64,000 bases of DNA from Sodalis sp. dw_96 (GCF_018449575.1 NZ_JAAVUT010000001.1:1-64000); one strand, 5' to 3'; positions 1-9,723 are shown, numbered from the stretch's first letter. The notes: generated from the sequence alone by a model not told the origin. A program made the numbers and translations.

Positions 1-50
1 CTGACCCGTTCCAGCAGGGTATCCAATTCAGCGACAGTGGTAACTGACAT
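1..50 (-). CDS. 5' end of a leftward gene, unidentified (possibly an aldehyde dehydrogenase)
   Basis: Only the first 16 complete codons lie in the window. The ATG is at 50-48 and an AGGAG ribosome site sits 8 bases upstream of it. The visible N-terminus, MSVTTVAELDTLLERV, loosely resembles the start of some CoA-acylating aldehyde dehydrogenases, but sixteen residues cannot settle the family. It is divergent from iolC, and a predicted IolR box lies about 90 bp upstream of its start, so membership of the inositol regulon is likely by position. Confidence 0.55.
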   Translation of the reverse strand, partial: MSVTTVAELDTLLERV

Positions 51-472
51 CAATGATCTCCTAAAGTGATAAAGACGGTTTAACGACACCGGCTAGCTGA
101 ATGGCATTATAAGGTTGTTATGTTTTATAAAAACTCATTTTAGAATAAAAATTCTATTTATGGGATATGGATCAAGAAAATGAAATTTCTGTTTCTTGAC
201 GCGTTTTTATTCAGACAATATTCCAATTAATTTTTAATTTTTAGATGCTTACCAGCTTGTTAAGGATTTATATCGAGCTGGGTCATATAAAAGGCACTCT
301 TAACGTATTTTGTAAATAAGCATTACTATCAACTGGTTGTAATAAAGACCTCCTATAGATATTGCCTTTGGCATCGTTGCCAGTGGAGGGAATTTTTTTA
401 TTGTAATTGAAAACGAAATTTTTACTCCTCATAATGTCAACAGACATTTTATTGATTAGGGGATTGCACATT
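51..472. promoter_or_regulatory. divergent promoter region of the inositol genes
   Basis: This 422-base AT-rich gap separates the leftward gene from iolC and contains no credible ORF. It holds the TAGAA-N6-TTCTA box at 141-156. A weaker inverted repeat lies at 175-190 (AGAAA-N6-TTTCT). The AGGGG ribosome site of iolC is at 459-463. I could not assign single -35/-10 pairs with confidence because the region is uniformly AT-rich. Confidence 0.6.
141..156. promoter_or_regulatory. predicted IolR operator 1
   Basis: TAGAATAAAAATTCTA is a perfect TAGAA/TTCTA inverted repeat with a 6-base spacer, followed by TTTAT. Near-identical boxes occur at 3433-3449 and 5423-5438, each upstream of a transporter in the same cluster. 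The GAA-N6-TTC layout matches the GGAA-N6-TTCC motif I recall for the Sinorhizobium IolR protein, which is also RpiR-type. Assignment to the local IolR is inference. Confidence 0.6.
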
Positions 473-2401
473 ATGGGTACAGCGCAGCAGCAGAAAACGC
501 TTGATGTTATTTGCATCGGACGCATCGCGCTCGATTTGTACGGACAACAGATCGGCGCCCGGCTGGAAGATATGACCACCTTTGCCAAATACCTGGGTGG
601 GTCGTCGGGCAATGTCGCCTACGGTACGGCGGTGCAGGGCCTGAAGTCCGGTATGCTGGCCCGTGTGGGCGATGAGCATATGGGGCGCTTCCTGCGCGAG
701 GAGTTACAGCGCGCCGGCGTGGATACGCGTTTTCTCATTACCGACAAGGAGCGGCTGACGGCGCTGGTTATTTTGGGAGTAAAAGATCAGGAAACCTTTC
801 CGCTGATTTTCTATCGAGAAAACTGCGCCGATATGGCGCTGAGCCCCGATGATATCGACGAGGATTATATTGCGTCATCCCGGGCGGTGGCGGTAACCGG
901 CACCCATCTTTCCCATCCGAACACCCGAGCCGCGGTGCTCAAGGCGCTGGAGTACGCGCAACGCCACGGTTTGCGGCGGGCGCTGGATATCGATTACCGG
1001 CCGGTACTGTGGGGCTTGACCGCGCTGGGGGACGGCGAAACCCGTTTTGTCTCTTCCGAACGGGTGACCCGGGAACTGCAAGAGGTACTACATCATTTTG
1101 ATTTGATAGTCGGCACCGAAGAGGAGTTTCATATCGCCGGCGGCAGTACCGATACGCTGGCGGCGCTGCGCCAAGTCCGCCGGGTTAGCCGGGCAACGCT
1201 GGTCTGCAAGCGCGGAGCGCAGGGGTGTTCGGTTTTCGAAGGCGAGATTCCGGCCGGCTGGGACGATGTCGAACTTTTCAGCGGGGTACGGGTGGATGTG
1301 CTGAATGTGCTGGGGGCGGGGGATGCTTTTATGTCCGGTCTGCTGCGGGGCTATTTGAATGACGAGGGCTGGGATCAGGCCTGCCGTTATGCTAATGCCT
1401 GCGGCGCGCTGGTGGTGTCCCGCCTCGGCTGCGCGCCCGCGATGCCGACCCGGACCGAACTGGACGATTACCTGCTGCGCGAGAAGTCGGTGCCGAGGCC
1501 GGATAAGGATGTGCGGCTCAATCACCTGCACCGGGTAACCACCCGCAAACAGCAGTGGCCTGAATTGTGCGTGTTCGCGTTCGATCACCGCAAGCAGCTG
1601 GCGGACATGGCCCAGGCCGCCGGTCGGGACGAGAGCGATATCCCGCGGCTGAAACAACTGCTGCTGCGAGGAGCGCGGGAAGCGGCCGCCGAAGCGGGGT
1701 TGAACAATAACAGCGGTATCCTGGCGGATACGACCTACGGGCAGGCGGCGCTGAACGACATTACCGGACAGGGGTGGTGGATAGGCCGCCCGATTGAGCT
1801 GCCGGGTTCGCGTCCGCTGCGCCTGGAGCACGGCGATATCGGTTCGCAATTAGTGGGGTGGCCGCTGGAGCATGTGGTGAAATGCCTGGTGTTTTATCAT
1901 CCGAAGGACAGCGAGACGCTGCGCAGGGAGCAGGAGACGTTGATCGGCGAGGTGTACCATGCCTGCTGCCAGTCGGGGCATGAGCTGTTGCTGGAAGTGA
2001 TTTTGCCGGAGAGCAATCCGGACAAGGATGAGCGGTACTACGCGCAGATCGTGTCGCGTTTTTATGCGTTGGGCATTCAGCCGGACTGGTGGAAGCTGCC
2101 GCCGCTATCGCCATCCGGCTGGCGGGAAATAGGGCGAATAATCGAGACTCATGACAGTTACTGCCGGGGTGTGCTGATCCTGGGATTGGACGCGCCGGAG
2201 GCGAGTTTGAAGGCGGGTTTCGCGGCGGCTGCGGATGCGCCGTTCGTGAAGGGGTTCGCGGTGGGACGGACCATCTTTGGCGAACCGTCGATCAAATGGT
2301 TCCGCGGCGAACTGAAGGACAGCCAATTGATAGCGGAAGTGAAACGGAATTTCCTCAAGCTGATCGGCTATTGGCGAATTTATCGTCCCGCCCGTCCTTG
2401 A
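473..2401 (+). CDS. iolC: IolC: 5-dehydro-2-deoxygluconokinase with C-terminal DUF2090 aldolase-like domain
   Basis: Cytoplasmic two-domain enzyme of myo-inositol catabolism. The N-terminal half is a PfkB-family sugar kinase: it opens with a VICIGRIALDLYG strand, has a glycine-rich GGSSGN substrate loop, and carries the catalytic GAGD signature at about residues 281-284. It phosphorylates 5-dehydro-2-deoxygluconate. From about residue 335 a DUF2090 domain follows (LCVFAFDHRKQL...), the aldolase-like extension seen in proteobacterial IolC proteins of about 640 residues, so the length is normal. The ATG at 473 has AGGGG upstream; an earlier in-frame ATG at 407 lacks a ribosome site. iolR follows after about 110 bp on the same strand. 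Product assignment is firm; the aldolase activity of the C-terminus is family knowledge. Confidence 0.93.
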   Translation: MGTAQQQKTLDVICIGRIALDLYGQQIGARLEDMTTFAKYLGGSSGNVAYGTAVQGLKSGMLARVGDEHMGRFLREELQRAGVDTRFLITDKERLTALVILGVKDQETFPLIFYRENCADMALSPDDIDEDYIASSRAVAVTGTHLSHPNTRAAVLKALEYAQRHGLRRALDIDYRPVLWGLTALGDGETRFVSSERVTRELQEVLHHFDLIVGTEEEFHIAGGSTDTLAALRQVRRVSRATLVCKRGAQGCSVFEGEIPAGWDDVELFSGVRVDVLNVLGAGDAFMSGLLRGYLNDEGWDQACRYANACGALVVSRLGCAPAMPTRTELDDYLLREKSVPRPDKDVRLNHLHRVTTRKQQWPELCVFAFDHRKQLADMAQAAGRDESDIPRLKQLLLRGAREAAAEAGLNNNSGILADTTYGQAALNDITGQGWWIGRPIELPGSRPLRLEHGDIGSQLVGWPLEHVVKCLVFYHPKDSETLRREQETLIGEVYHACCQSGHELLLEVILPESNPDKDERYYAQIVSRFYALGIQPDWWKLPPLSPSGWREIGRIIETHDSYCRGVLILGLDAPEASLKAGFAAAADAPFVKGFAVGRTIFGEPSIKWFRGELKDSQLIAEVKRNFLKLIGYWRIYRPARP

Positions 2402-2510
2402 TACCGGCCGCAGATATACCCGGCGCGGGAGAGAAAAGGCGGGCTCGCGCCATTACCAAGGACTTTCCTTACCGCCGCGCATGATTTATGGGCGGCATGG
2501 CGAATTCATT

Positions 2511-3392
2511 ATGACAACACCAATGCAACTCACCTTGCTGCAGGATGAAATCCGCGGCCGCTACGATACGCTCAGCAAACGACTTAAACAGGTGGCGTGT
2601 TATATTCTGGATAACAGTAACAGCATCCCGTTCGAAACCATCGCCATCATCGCTGAAAAAGCCCATGTTCCACCCTCCACGCTGATCCGGTTCGCCAACG
2701 CTTTTCAATTTGACGGCTTTAATGAAATGAAACAGGTATTTCGCCAGCACCTGATAGAGGACACCGTCAGCTACACCGAACGCGCTCGGTTATTCCGCCG
2801 GACCGCCCCTAAGGACATCTTCGCGCCGGAAAAACCGATGGAAATACTTAACCTTTTCAGCACGGTCAACGAGGTAGCGCTACAGCAGCTGCCGGGACAA
2901 ATCAATGAAGCGGATTTGTGCCGTGCGGTAGAATTATTAGCCGCCGCCAACAATATTTATATCATCGGATTGCGGCGCTCATTCAGTATCGCCGCCTATC
3001 TGACTTATGCCTTGCGGCATCTGGAACGTCACGCCTTTCTGATTGATGGACTGGGCGGCATGTTCGCCGAACAATTAAGCATGGTGCGGTCTGACGATGT
3101 GGTGGTCGCCATCAGCTATTCGCCGTATGCCCAAGAGGTGGTGGAGCTGGTTTCGTTCGGCGCGAAGAGCGGCGCCAGGCAAATTGCCATTACCGATAGT
3201 ATGATAAGTCCCTTGGCCGCATTCAGCGATGTCTGCTTCGCGGTGCGCGAGGCACAGGTGGATGGATTCCGTTCGCAAGTGTTGTCCATGTGCTTGTCCC
3301 AGGCATTGATGCTGTCCCTTGCAGTGAATAATACCCACAGGCAACTAACTCCCCATGCAAATACAATCCGGCCGTTGAGAACGGCAAAATAG
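2511..3392 (+). CDS. iolR: RpiR-family inositol regulator IolR
   Basis: A transcription factor with an N-terminal HTH_6 domain (about residues 5-80, including IAEKAHVPPSTLIRFANAF) and a C-terminal SIS sugar-phosphate-binding domain (about 125-265, with IIGLRRS and VVVAISYSPYA motifs). RpiR proteins in inositol clusters repress iol genes and respond to a phosphorylated intermediate made by IolC. It is flanked by iolC and a sugar porter, and three copies of one palindrome lie in the surrounding gaps. The start is uncertain: ATG 2511 gives the usual N-terminus, an in-frame ATG at 2481 would add ten residues, and neither has a strong ribosome site. Confidence 0.88.
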   Translation: MTTPMQLTLLQDEIRGRYDTLSKRLKQVACYILDNSNSIPFETIAIIAEKAHVPPSTLIRFANAFQFDGFNEMKQVFRQHLIEDTVSYTERARLFRRTAPKDIFAPEKPMEILNLFSTVNEVALQQLPGQINEADLCRAVELLAAANNIYIIGLRRSFSIAAYLTYALRHLERHAFLIDGLGGMFAEQLSMVRSDDVVVAISYSPYAQEVVELVSFGAKSGARQIAITDSMISPLAAFSDVCFAVREAQVDGFRSQVLSMCLSQALMLSLAVNNTHRQLTPHANTIRPLRTAK

Positions 3393-3432
3393 CTTCGTTA
3401 GCTTGCTAATGACCCATTTTGTGATGCATGTA

Positions 3433-3449
3433 TAGAAATTTAAATTCTA
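3433..3449. promoter_or_regulatory. predicted IolR operator 2
   Basis: TAGAA and TTCTA arms separated by 7 bases, followed by TTTTATA, in the gap between iolR and the sugar porter starting at 3571. It shares the AATTCTATTT half with boxes 1 and 3. The 7-base spacer makes it the least regular of the three, and an adjacent AT-rich partial palindrome (about 3462-3476) may extend it. Confidence 0.5.
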
Positions 3450-3570
3450 TTTTATATAAAATTGAATTTAAAATTTCATATTGGGTTGAAATCCCAGAGT
3501 GACATTATGGCGGCCCGTTGCAAGAGCAGCGACGCATCACTCCATTAAACCATCCAAAATGGGAGTCATC

Positions 3571-5001
3571 ATGGATAACGGCATAATAAATAATAAAGTC
3601 TATTTATTATCGATATGCGGCATTGCGGCCCTCGGGGGAATACTCTTTGGTTATGATACCGCGGTTGTTTCAGGTGCGATAAATTCACTGCAAATCTATT
3701 TCAATCTGTCCCCGCTTGAAACAGGATGGGCGGTTTCCAACGTTGTTATCGGTTGCATCATAGGGGCCTTCGCCGCAGGCACCATCGCCGATCGCTGGGG
3801 CAGAAAAGTGGCTTTGATTATTTCAGCGATTCTCTTTTCCCTGTCGGCCTGCGGTTCGGCATTGGCGCCGACGTTTACCTCGTTTGTTTTATTCCGCATA
3901 ATCGGCGGTTTGGCAGTAGGGCTGGCCGCGACCATTTCCCCGATGTACATGTCTGAAACCTCGCCCAAGGATTTTCGGGGGAGGGCATTAAGCATGCAGC
4001 AGTTTGCCATCGTATTCGGGCAGATCCTCATTTTTTATGTTAATTACGAAATAGCGCATTACGCTTCCAGCGAATGGTTAACGCAGGTAGGTTGGCGCTG
4101 GATGTTCGGTTCCGGCGTGATCCCTTGCCTGATATTTTGTGTCCTGGTGTTTTTTATTCCGGAATCTCCCCGTTGGGATGTTATGGCGGGACGTGATGAT
4201 GCAGCGTTAAACACCCTGAGCCGTCTTTCCAACCCCGTTCATGCACAGCATTTGCTGCGGGAAATCCGCCAGTCGGTTATTGAGGCGGGAAAGAGCCATA
4301 ATAAAGTCAATTGGCATGAAGGCACCACGCGTTTCATTCTGATTGTCGGTTGCCTGATCGCCATTTTACAACAGGTCACCGGGGTGAATGTCATGATGTA
4401 TTATGCCCCGCTGGTGCTGAAAACCGTTACCGGCAGCGTGGAGTCCGCTCTGTTCCAAACCATCTGGATTGGCGTGGTGCAGTTAATAGGTTCCCTGATC
4501 GGCGCGGTACTCCTCGATAGGCTGGGCCGACTGCCGTTAATGCGCATCGGAACCCTCGGCGCCATTTTGGGGCTCTTGATCACCTCTTTCGCGCTTTATA
4601 GGCATTCCACCGGTTATTTCGCGTTATTCGGCATGCTGTTTTTCATGGTGTTCTATGCCCTTTCGTGGGGCGTGGGGACCTGGGTGTTGATTTCAGAAAT
4701 ATTCCCCAATGATATGCGCGCGCAGGGGATGAGTATGGCTGTGGGATGTATGTGGATAGCGAATTTTTTTGTCTCGCAGACCTTTCCGATGCTTAATGAA
4801 AATCCTTATTTATTCAGAGCATTCCACGGTGCTTTCCCCATGTGGGTATTCGCCGGCTTTTGTCTGTTCAGCTTCTTTTTTATCAGTCGCTATGTACCGG
4901 AAACCAAGGGCGTTTCCCTGGAGAAGATGCGGCAGACAATGATGGAGAAACATGAGGAAAATTTCAAAAAAGTCATGGAAACCAAGGATGCCAGTAATTA
5001 G
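3571..5001 (+). CDS. MFS sugar porter, probable myo-inositol transporter
   Basis: A 476-residue, twelve-helix inner-membrane proton symporter of the sugar porter family. Family signatures are visible in order: GGILFGYDTAVVSGAI in helix 1, a loop with DRWGRK, PESPRW after helix 6, QQVTGVN at helix 7, DRLGR in loop 8-9, and PETKG after helix 12. Placement directly after iolR and behind a predicted IolR box points to inositol, as for IolT-type porters; galactose or xylose porters share the same signatures. The start at 3571 has GGGAG five bases upstream, while the longer frame from 3499 adds a non-membrane leader without a ribosome site. A hairpin terminator follows at 5024. Confidence 0.85.
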   Translation: MDNGIINNKVYLLSICGIAALGGILFGYDTAVVSGAINSLQIYFNLSPLETGWAVSNVVIGCIIGAFAAGTIADRWGRKVALIISAILFSLSACGSALAPTFTSFVLFRIIGGLAVGLAATISPMYMSETSPKDFRGRALSMQQFAIVFGQILIFYVNYEIAHYASSEWLTQVGWRWMFGSGVIPCLIFCVLVFFIPESPRWDVMAGRDDAALNTLSRLSNPVHAQHLLREIRQSVIEAGKSHNKVNWHEGTTRFILIVGCLIAILQQVTGVNVMMYYAPLVLKTVTGSVESALFQTIWIGVVQLIGSLIGAVLLDRLGRLPLMRIGTLGAILGLLITSFALYRHSTGYFALFGMLFFMVFYALSWGVGTWVLISEIFPNDMRAQGMSMAVGCMWIANFFVSQTFPMLNENPYLFRAFHGAFPMWVFAGFCLFSFFFISRYVPETKGVSLEKMRQTMMEKHEENFKKVMETKDASN

Positions 5002-5023
5002 CGATGGAGTTGCTGGATTAAAG

Positions 5024-5054
5024 AGCCCGGCAGCCGCGGGCTTTATTGCTTTTA
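5024..5054 (+). terminator. Rho-independent terminator after the sugar porter
   Basis: A GC hairpin (AGCCCG, 7-base loop, CGGGCT) is followed directly by TTATTGCTTTT, 22 bp after the transporter stop codon. This is the best intrinsic terminator in the left end of the window and separates this gene from the next MFS gene. Confidence 0.7.
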
Positions 5055-5495
5055 ACAGGATGACGGATCGCCGGCTTATGTGTTCTGACAACTGACGGTA
5101 TAACTGATCCAATTGGGGGTTTTATCCGCCGCGCATGCCGGAGGCAAGGCGCCAAGACTGTCGGTGACATAAGAGATTTTCATGTTCATTTCCTCAGCTA
5201 CGATATAAGTCGGGATAGGGGGATTTTTTCAGTGCTTCCCACTGAGTTTTCCTACGCGCTGTTGTTTGACGGATAGTTTGTCTCTTTGTAAATAAATATT
5301 CTATAAATATTTAATATGAATTAAATTTTCTTAAGTTTATTTCACGAAAGGAAAATTATTTTTTAAAATGTGATAAATATCAACTTATATGGCGAGAAAT
5401 GTTTTTAGATTGAAAACTAAAATAGAAAAATAATTCTATTTAATATATTCGCAGGTCTATAAGTTCTTTTGAGTGATAGGGTGGGGATAACCATA
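5055..5495 (+). promoter_or_regulatory. promoter gap of the second MFS gene
   Basis: About 440 AT-rich bases without a credible ORF. An ATTCTA half-box lies near 5298, and the complete TAGAA-N6-TTCTA box is at 5423-5438, about 60 bp before the start codon. A GGGG ribosome site lies at 5483-5486. I see nothing else recognisable. Confidence 0.5.
5423..5438. promoter_or_regulatory. predicted IolR operator 3
   Basis: TAGAAAAATAATTCTA, the same 5-6-5 inverted repeat as box 1, followed by TTTAAT. It lies 58 bp upstream of the MFS start at 5496, a position suited to repression, and implies that the second MFS gene belongs to the inositol regulon. Confidence 0.58.
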
Positions 5496-6671
5496 ATGTT
5501 GCGCAATGTCAGGGCTAACGCGTCATTGTTATTGCTAAGCAGCGCGGTATTTTTCTGTTACCTCACCATTGGCCTGCCGTTGCCGGTTATCCCCCTGTAT
5601 GTCCATCACGTTTTGGGTATGAACAATACGCTGGTGGGTATTGCCGTGGGAGCCCAATTTTTGGCGACCATTTTGACGCGCGGCTACGCCGGACGCCTGG
5701 CAGACCGGCGGGGGGGTAAACGTCTGACCTTGCAAGGCATGTTGTCCTGCGCCTTGGCGGGATTTGCCTATCTGCTGTCGGCACGGGTTCCATTGCCCGC
5801 GGAGGGACGATACGTTTTGCTGATCATGGGCCGTCTGATCTTAGGATTCGGGGAAAGCCAATTGCTCACCGGCACACTGACCTGGGGATTCGGCCTGCTG
5901 GGTGCGGCCCGCTCCGGGAAAGTCATGTCCTGGAATGGCGCCGCGGTTTATGGGTCGCTGGCTGTCGGTGCTCCCCTCGGCTTATTGATTGATCAACACT
6001 GGGGGTTTATTGCGCTCGGTATATCGACGCTGCTATTACCTTTGCCGGCGTTGATGTGTAACGGCATGGTGCCGGCTGTAAAACCGCGACAGGGCAGCAG
6101 GCCGTCGTTATGGCGGGTTATGGGGCTTATTTGGCTGCCGGGGCTGGCATTGAGCTTGCAGGGTGTCGGTTTTGCCGTTATCGGTACCTTTGTTTCGCTG
6201 TACTTTGTCAGTCGTGAATGGAGCAATGCCGGACTGGCCTTGAGTGCTTTCGGACTGGCTTTTGTCATAATGCGACTGGTCTTCGGTCATTTGCCGGATA
6301 AGATAGGCGGTATCCGCATGACATTACTGTCACTCTGGATTGAAACGGCGGGGCTATTACTGCTTTGGTTGGCACCGATTCCCGCGGTGGCCTTCATGGG
6401 GGCGGGTTTGACCGGTGCCGGCTGTTCGTTGATCTTCCCGTCGATGGGGGTCGAGGTGGTCAAGCTGGTGCCGCCGCCGGTCCGTGGAACGGCAGTGGGC
6501 GCCTATTCGGCTTTTCAGGATCTTTCGTATGCGGTCACCGGTCCGCTAACCGGTTTGTTGGCAAGCTGGCTGGGTTACTCCTCGGTTTTCGCCGCCGCCA
6601 TGTGCTGCGCGTTAGCGGGCATCGGGGTCACCTTGTCATTTGCCCGCCGGCATCTGTTGCGGCAGTTTTAA
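5496..6671 (+). CDS. MFS transporter, YhhS/YfcJ (arabinose-efflux-like) family
   Basis: A 391-residue, twelve-helix inner-membrane transporter. The N-terminus, with [17 protein letters not shown], then [15 protein letters not shown] in loop 2-3, and a later GHLPDKIGG loop, is typical of the YhhS/YfcJ subgroup, whose substrates are mostly unknown and are often described as efflux. A predicted IolR box just upstream suggests a role with inositol or its breakdown products, which is inference. ATG 5496 follows GTGGGG; a TTG frame start at 5469 is possible but less likely. Its 3' end overlaps the convergent cytochrome gene by 36 bp. Confidence 0.8.
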   Translation: MLRNVRANASLLLLSSAVFFCYLTIGLPLPVIPLYVHHVLGMNNTLVGIAVGAQFLATILTRGYAGRLADRRGGKRLTLQGMLSCALAGFAYLLSARVPLPAEGRYVLLIMGRLILGFGESQLLTGTLTWGFGLLGAARSGKVMSWNGAAVYGSLAVGAPLGLLIDQHWGFIALGISTLLLPLPALMCNGMVPAVKPRQGSRPSLWRVMGLIWLPGLALSLQGVGFAVIGTFVSLYFVSREWSNAGLALSAFGLAFVIMRLVFGHLPDKIGGIRMTLLSLWIETAGLLLLWLAPIPAVAFMGAGLTGAGCSLIFPSMGVEVVKLVPPPVRGTAVGAYSAFQDLSYAVTGPLTGLLASWLGYSSVFAAAMCCALAGIGVTLSFARRHLLRQF

Positions 6672-7949
6672 CAGCCCGCGCTTGTCCGCCACATCGCGCG
6701 CCCCGACGGCGGGGGCGGCATTTCCCCAAGTATTACGAATGTAGGTCGTCACGGCGGCGACCTGCTCGTCCGACAGTTTCCAGGCGAAGCTCGGCATCGC
6801 ACCCTGGGTTGGATTGCCGGTTGTCACCGCCCCTCGTCCGCCTTGCAGCACCGTGGTGATAAGCGATGAGGCATCCGGTCCCATGACGGCGGGATTATTC
6901 GCCAGGCCGGCCGCCAGATTGGGAATACCTTTTCCATCGCTGTTGTGACAGGCTGAGCAGTTCGCGGAATACACATTCGCCCCCATTTTCATCTGTGGGG
7001 TATCCACGGGTTGCCGCGCCGGTTTCTGGCTTTCCGAACCCGGCTGCGACCGAAGATAGGTTGTTATGGCATGCAGATCCGCAGCCGTAAGATATTGTGT
7101 GGAATTTGTGACGGCCTCGGCCATCGGGCCGGATGCCACGGCAACCTGGTTACTGCCCTGCTTCAGGTATTGCACTACTTGGTCGTCAGACCAGCTCCCT
7201 ATGCCGCTATAGCGGTTGCCGGTAATTTCCGGCGCATACCATTCGCCGAGATTACTGCCCTGAAGATAATCGCCGGTATCCCCGCCAATCGGGTTTTTGG
7301 CCGTATGGCAGGCCGCGCAGTGCCCAAGCCCCTGCACCAGATAGGCTCCCCGGTTCCATTCGGCCGATTTTCCACCATCGGGGATGAACCCGTCGTTTTT
7401 AAAAAACAGCAGATTCCAGCCCATCATCGCCAGTCGAATGTTATAAGGGAAAGGCAGCCGGGTTGCCGGAACCCGATTATGCACCGGCTTCACCGAACGC
7501 ATATACATCCACAGATCGCGCATGTCCCGATCGTTAATCTTGATATAGGCGTTGTAAGGCATGGCGGGGTAGAGGTTTTCACCGTTTTTCCCTTTGCCGT
7601 GGCGCACGGCCCGGTAAAAGTCCCGCTCGGTCCAGTTGCCGATACCGGTTTCAACGTCGGGTGTGATATTGCTGGCAAAGATACCGCCGAAAGGCGTGCT
7701 GATAGCGTATCCGCCGGAATAGGCTTCTTTGCTGCCCGGCTTGGTGTGGCAAGCAACGCAGTCGCCGGCCAGCGCAATATAATGGCCACGTTCAACCGCC
7801 GCGGCATCCCCGACGGTCAGGGGGTGTTTCATCTGTGTGCTGTTATCCGCCACGTCATCCGTCGTGGTATTGCCGTTCTGATACAACAAAACCCCTGTCA
7901 CTACCGCGGCCACCACCACGATACCGCCGGCTATTTTGATTTTTTTCAT
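6636..7949 (-). CDS. gluconate 2-dehydrogenase, triheme cytochrome c subunit
   Basis: Periplasmic, membrane-anchored electron-transfer subunit of 437 residues. An uncleaved or lipid-free signal anchor (about residues 4-23) precedes three c-type heme sites: CVACH at 64-68, CAACH at 211-215 and CSACH at 331-335, one per cytochrome c domain. This triheme layout is characteristic of the cytochrome subunit of membrane gluconate, 2-ketogluconate and alcohol dehydrogenases; it passes electrons from the flavoprotein to ubiquinone. It is the last gene of a three-gene leftward operon, starting one base after the flavoprotein stop, with AAGGTG as its ribosome site. Substrate is assigned from the gamma/alpha/beta gene set. 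Confidence 0.88.
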   Translation of the reverse strand: MKKIKIAGGIVVVAAVVTGVLLYQNGNTTTDDVADNSTQMKHPLTVGDAAAVERGHYIALAGDCVACHTKPGSKEAYSGGYAISTPFGGIFASNITPDVETGIGNWTERDFYRAVRHGKGKNGENLYPAMPYNAYIKINDRDMRDLWMYMRSVKPVHNRVPATRLPFPYNIRLAMMGWNLLFFKNDGFIPDGGKSAEWNRGAYLVQGLGHCAACHTAKNPIGGDTGDYLQGSNLGEWYAPEITGNRYSGIGSWSDDQVVQYLKQGSNQVAVASGPMAEAVTNSTQYLTAADLHAITTYLRSQPGSESQKPARQPVDTPQMKMGANVYSANCSACHNSDGKGIPNLAAGLANNPAVMGPDASSLITTVLQGGRGAVTTGNPTQGAMPSFAWKLSDEQVAAVTTYIRNTWGNAAPAVGARDVADKRGLLKLPQQMPAGK

Positions 7950-7950
7950 A

Positions 7951-9723
7951 TTACACCTTCACCAGGGGACCGGGATTCTTGAGGTACTGCTCAAGGATGG
8001 CTTTCGCTGTCCAGAGGCTGAGCGCGCCAATGGTCCCCGTCGGGTTGTAACCGGCGTTATTGGGAAAGGAGGATGCGCCAAGCACAAACAGGTTGTGCAC
8101 ATCCCAGCTTTGCTGATAGCGGTTAAGTACGCTGGTTTCAGGATCGGTCCCCATGACCGCGCCCCCGATGGTGTGATCGCTGGCGAAGTTATAGGGCGAA
8201 TAATGACCGGAAGCCGAGTTGGTGCCGTTCACCATCTTCGCACCCATGGCTTTGCCTATCTCGACGCTTTTCTCTTCGATAAATTTTGCCGCCCGGCGAT
8301 CGTTTTCGTTGTAGTCGAAAGTGACCCGCAATAAGGCGTTACCATTGTCATCGACATATTCAGGATCAAGGTCGAGGTAGTAATCTTCGTGGGAATAGCT
8401 GGTGCCCTGGCCAAAGATAAACGTCGCGTTCTGGAAGGCATGGGTATAGGCCTTTTTCCACGCCTTGCCCCAGCGCGGCGTTCCCGGAGGAAGGGCATCG
8501 GCGTTACCGATGGGTCTCGCGCCGCGCGCCACCACCAAAATGCCGGCCCCGCCGATAAAACCCAGGCCGGTATGGTCGAAATTATCGCCGTTAAAGTCAT
8601 CAACCTGCTGGGAAAGCGCACCCGCGCCGATAAATTGATTGAGATTTTCATCTTCGAAGAACAGATTTGCGCCCGCCACCGTCTGGAAGCTGTAGGCCCG
8701 TCCGACGACCCCTTTTTTAGCCACCGGATCGTAGGGCCGGCCAATTTTTGACAGCAGCAGCAGGCGGACATTCTGCATCTGGAAGGCGGACAGGATGACA
8801 ATATCCGCCGGCTGCTCCCACTCCTGTTTATTCCGGTCAAAGTAAGTCACGCCGGTAGCCGTTTTACCGTCTTGCGCCTTATTCACCCTGACGACGGCCG
8901 ATTCCGTCAGCACGGTAAAGTTTTCACGCTGCATCAGCGCGGGGATCACGCAGGCATTAGGACTGGATTTCGAGAAATTACCGCAGCCGTAATAGAGGCA
9001 ATATCCGCAATAGGTGCACGGCCCCATACGCACGCCGAGCGGATTGAGGTAAGCGCGGGAAGCCTGTCCCGCCGGCACCATAAACGGATGCTGGCCGAGG
9101 GATTTTGCCGCGTCGCGGAACAGGTCGGTCAGGCGCATTCCTTCCAGCGGGGGCAACGGGTATTCACTGCTGCGATTGCCTTCAAACGGATTGCCGTCAG
9201 CAATGATTTCCCCTTTCAACTTACCGGCTTTACCGGAAACCCCGGCGATTTTCTCAAACCGGTCATAAAAAGGCTCCAGTTCATCATAGGTCACGCCCCA
9301 GTCCTGTAAAATCAAACCGTCGGAAATCTGCTTTTTGCCATAACGTGCCAGGGTCCGGCTATAGGGCTGGAAATCGAACGGTGTAAAGCGCCAGGCCATT
9401 CCTGCCCAGTGTGTGCCGGATCCGCCGACGTTGTAGCCCAGTTCATTCAGATTCCAGTCGCGGGAAGGCAGGGCTTTCTGATAAATGGTATTACGGAAGG
9501 TGGTGGTCTCCACCGCCGGCGGCAACAGCATGCTGCGGCGCGTATCCCAGCGGAGTTCATCCGTATCAATGGAAGGCGGAAAATCAGTGGCGGTTTCAAA
9601 CCAGGGGCCGCGCTCAATGGCCACGACATTCAGGCCGGCACGGGTCAATTCTTCGGCGATCAAAGAACCGCACCACCCCAGGCCGACAATGACGATATCA
9701 GCTTTTGGACGGACGTTTTTCAT
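7951..9723 (-). CDS. gluconate 2-dehydrogenase, FAD (GMC oxidoreductase) subunit
   Basis: A 590-residue GMC-family flavoprotein. The FAD-binding GLGWCG motif is at residues 14-19, with ERG as the ribose-binding acid some 20 residues on. A NVGGSGTHWAGMAWR stretch (about 96-111) binds FAD and is typical of gluconate/2-ketogluconate dehydrogenases. A cluster of four cysteines in GPCTYCGYCLYYGCG, mid-protein, may hold an iron-sulfur cluster as in related sugar dehydrogenases. The C-terminal NPTGTIGAL region closes the FAD site. There is no signal peptide, so export probably relies on the Tat-bearing small subunit encoded upstream. Oxidation of D-gluconate to 2-ketogluconate in the periplasm is family knowledge. 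Confidence 0.9.
   Translation of the reverse strand: MKNVRPKADIVIVGLGWCGSLIAEELTRAGLNVVAIERGPWFETATDFPPSIDTDELRWDTRRSMLLPPAVETTTFRNTIYQKALPSRDWNLNELGYNVGGSGTHWAGMAWRFTPFDFQPYSRTLARYGKKQISDGLILQDWGVTYDELEPFYDRFEKIAGVSGKAGKLKGEIIADGNPFEGNRSSEYPLPPLEGMRLTDLFRDAAKSLGQHPFMVPAGQASRAYLNPLGVRMGPCTYCGYCLYYGCGNFSKSSPNACVIPALMQRENFTVLTESAVVRVNKAQDGKTATGVTYFDRNKQEWEQPADIVILSAFQMQNVRLLLLSKIGRPYDPVAKKGVVGRAYSFQTVAGANLFFEDENLNQFIGAGALSQQVDDFNGDNFDHTGLGFIGGAGILVVARGARPIGNADALPPGTPRWGKAWKKAYTHAFQNATFIFGQGTSYSHEDYYLDLDPEYVDDNGNALLRVTFDYNENDRRAAKFIEEKSVEIGKAMGAKMVNGTNSASGHYSPYNFASDHTIGGAVMGTDPETSVLNRYQQSWDVHNLFVLGASSFPNNAGYNPTGTIGALSLWTAKAILEQYLKNPGPLVKV

Noticed and set aside
1088-1849. 253-codon leftward frame opposite iolC
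   Set aside because: It is antisense to a well-conserved gene, has no family motif, and arises from GC-rich third positions.
7011-7982. 323-codon rightward frame opposite the cytochrome c gene
   Set aside because: It runs antisense to three intact heme motifs and has no recognisable domain.
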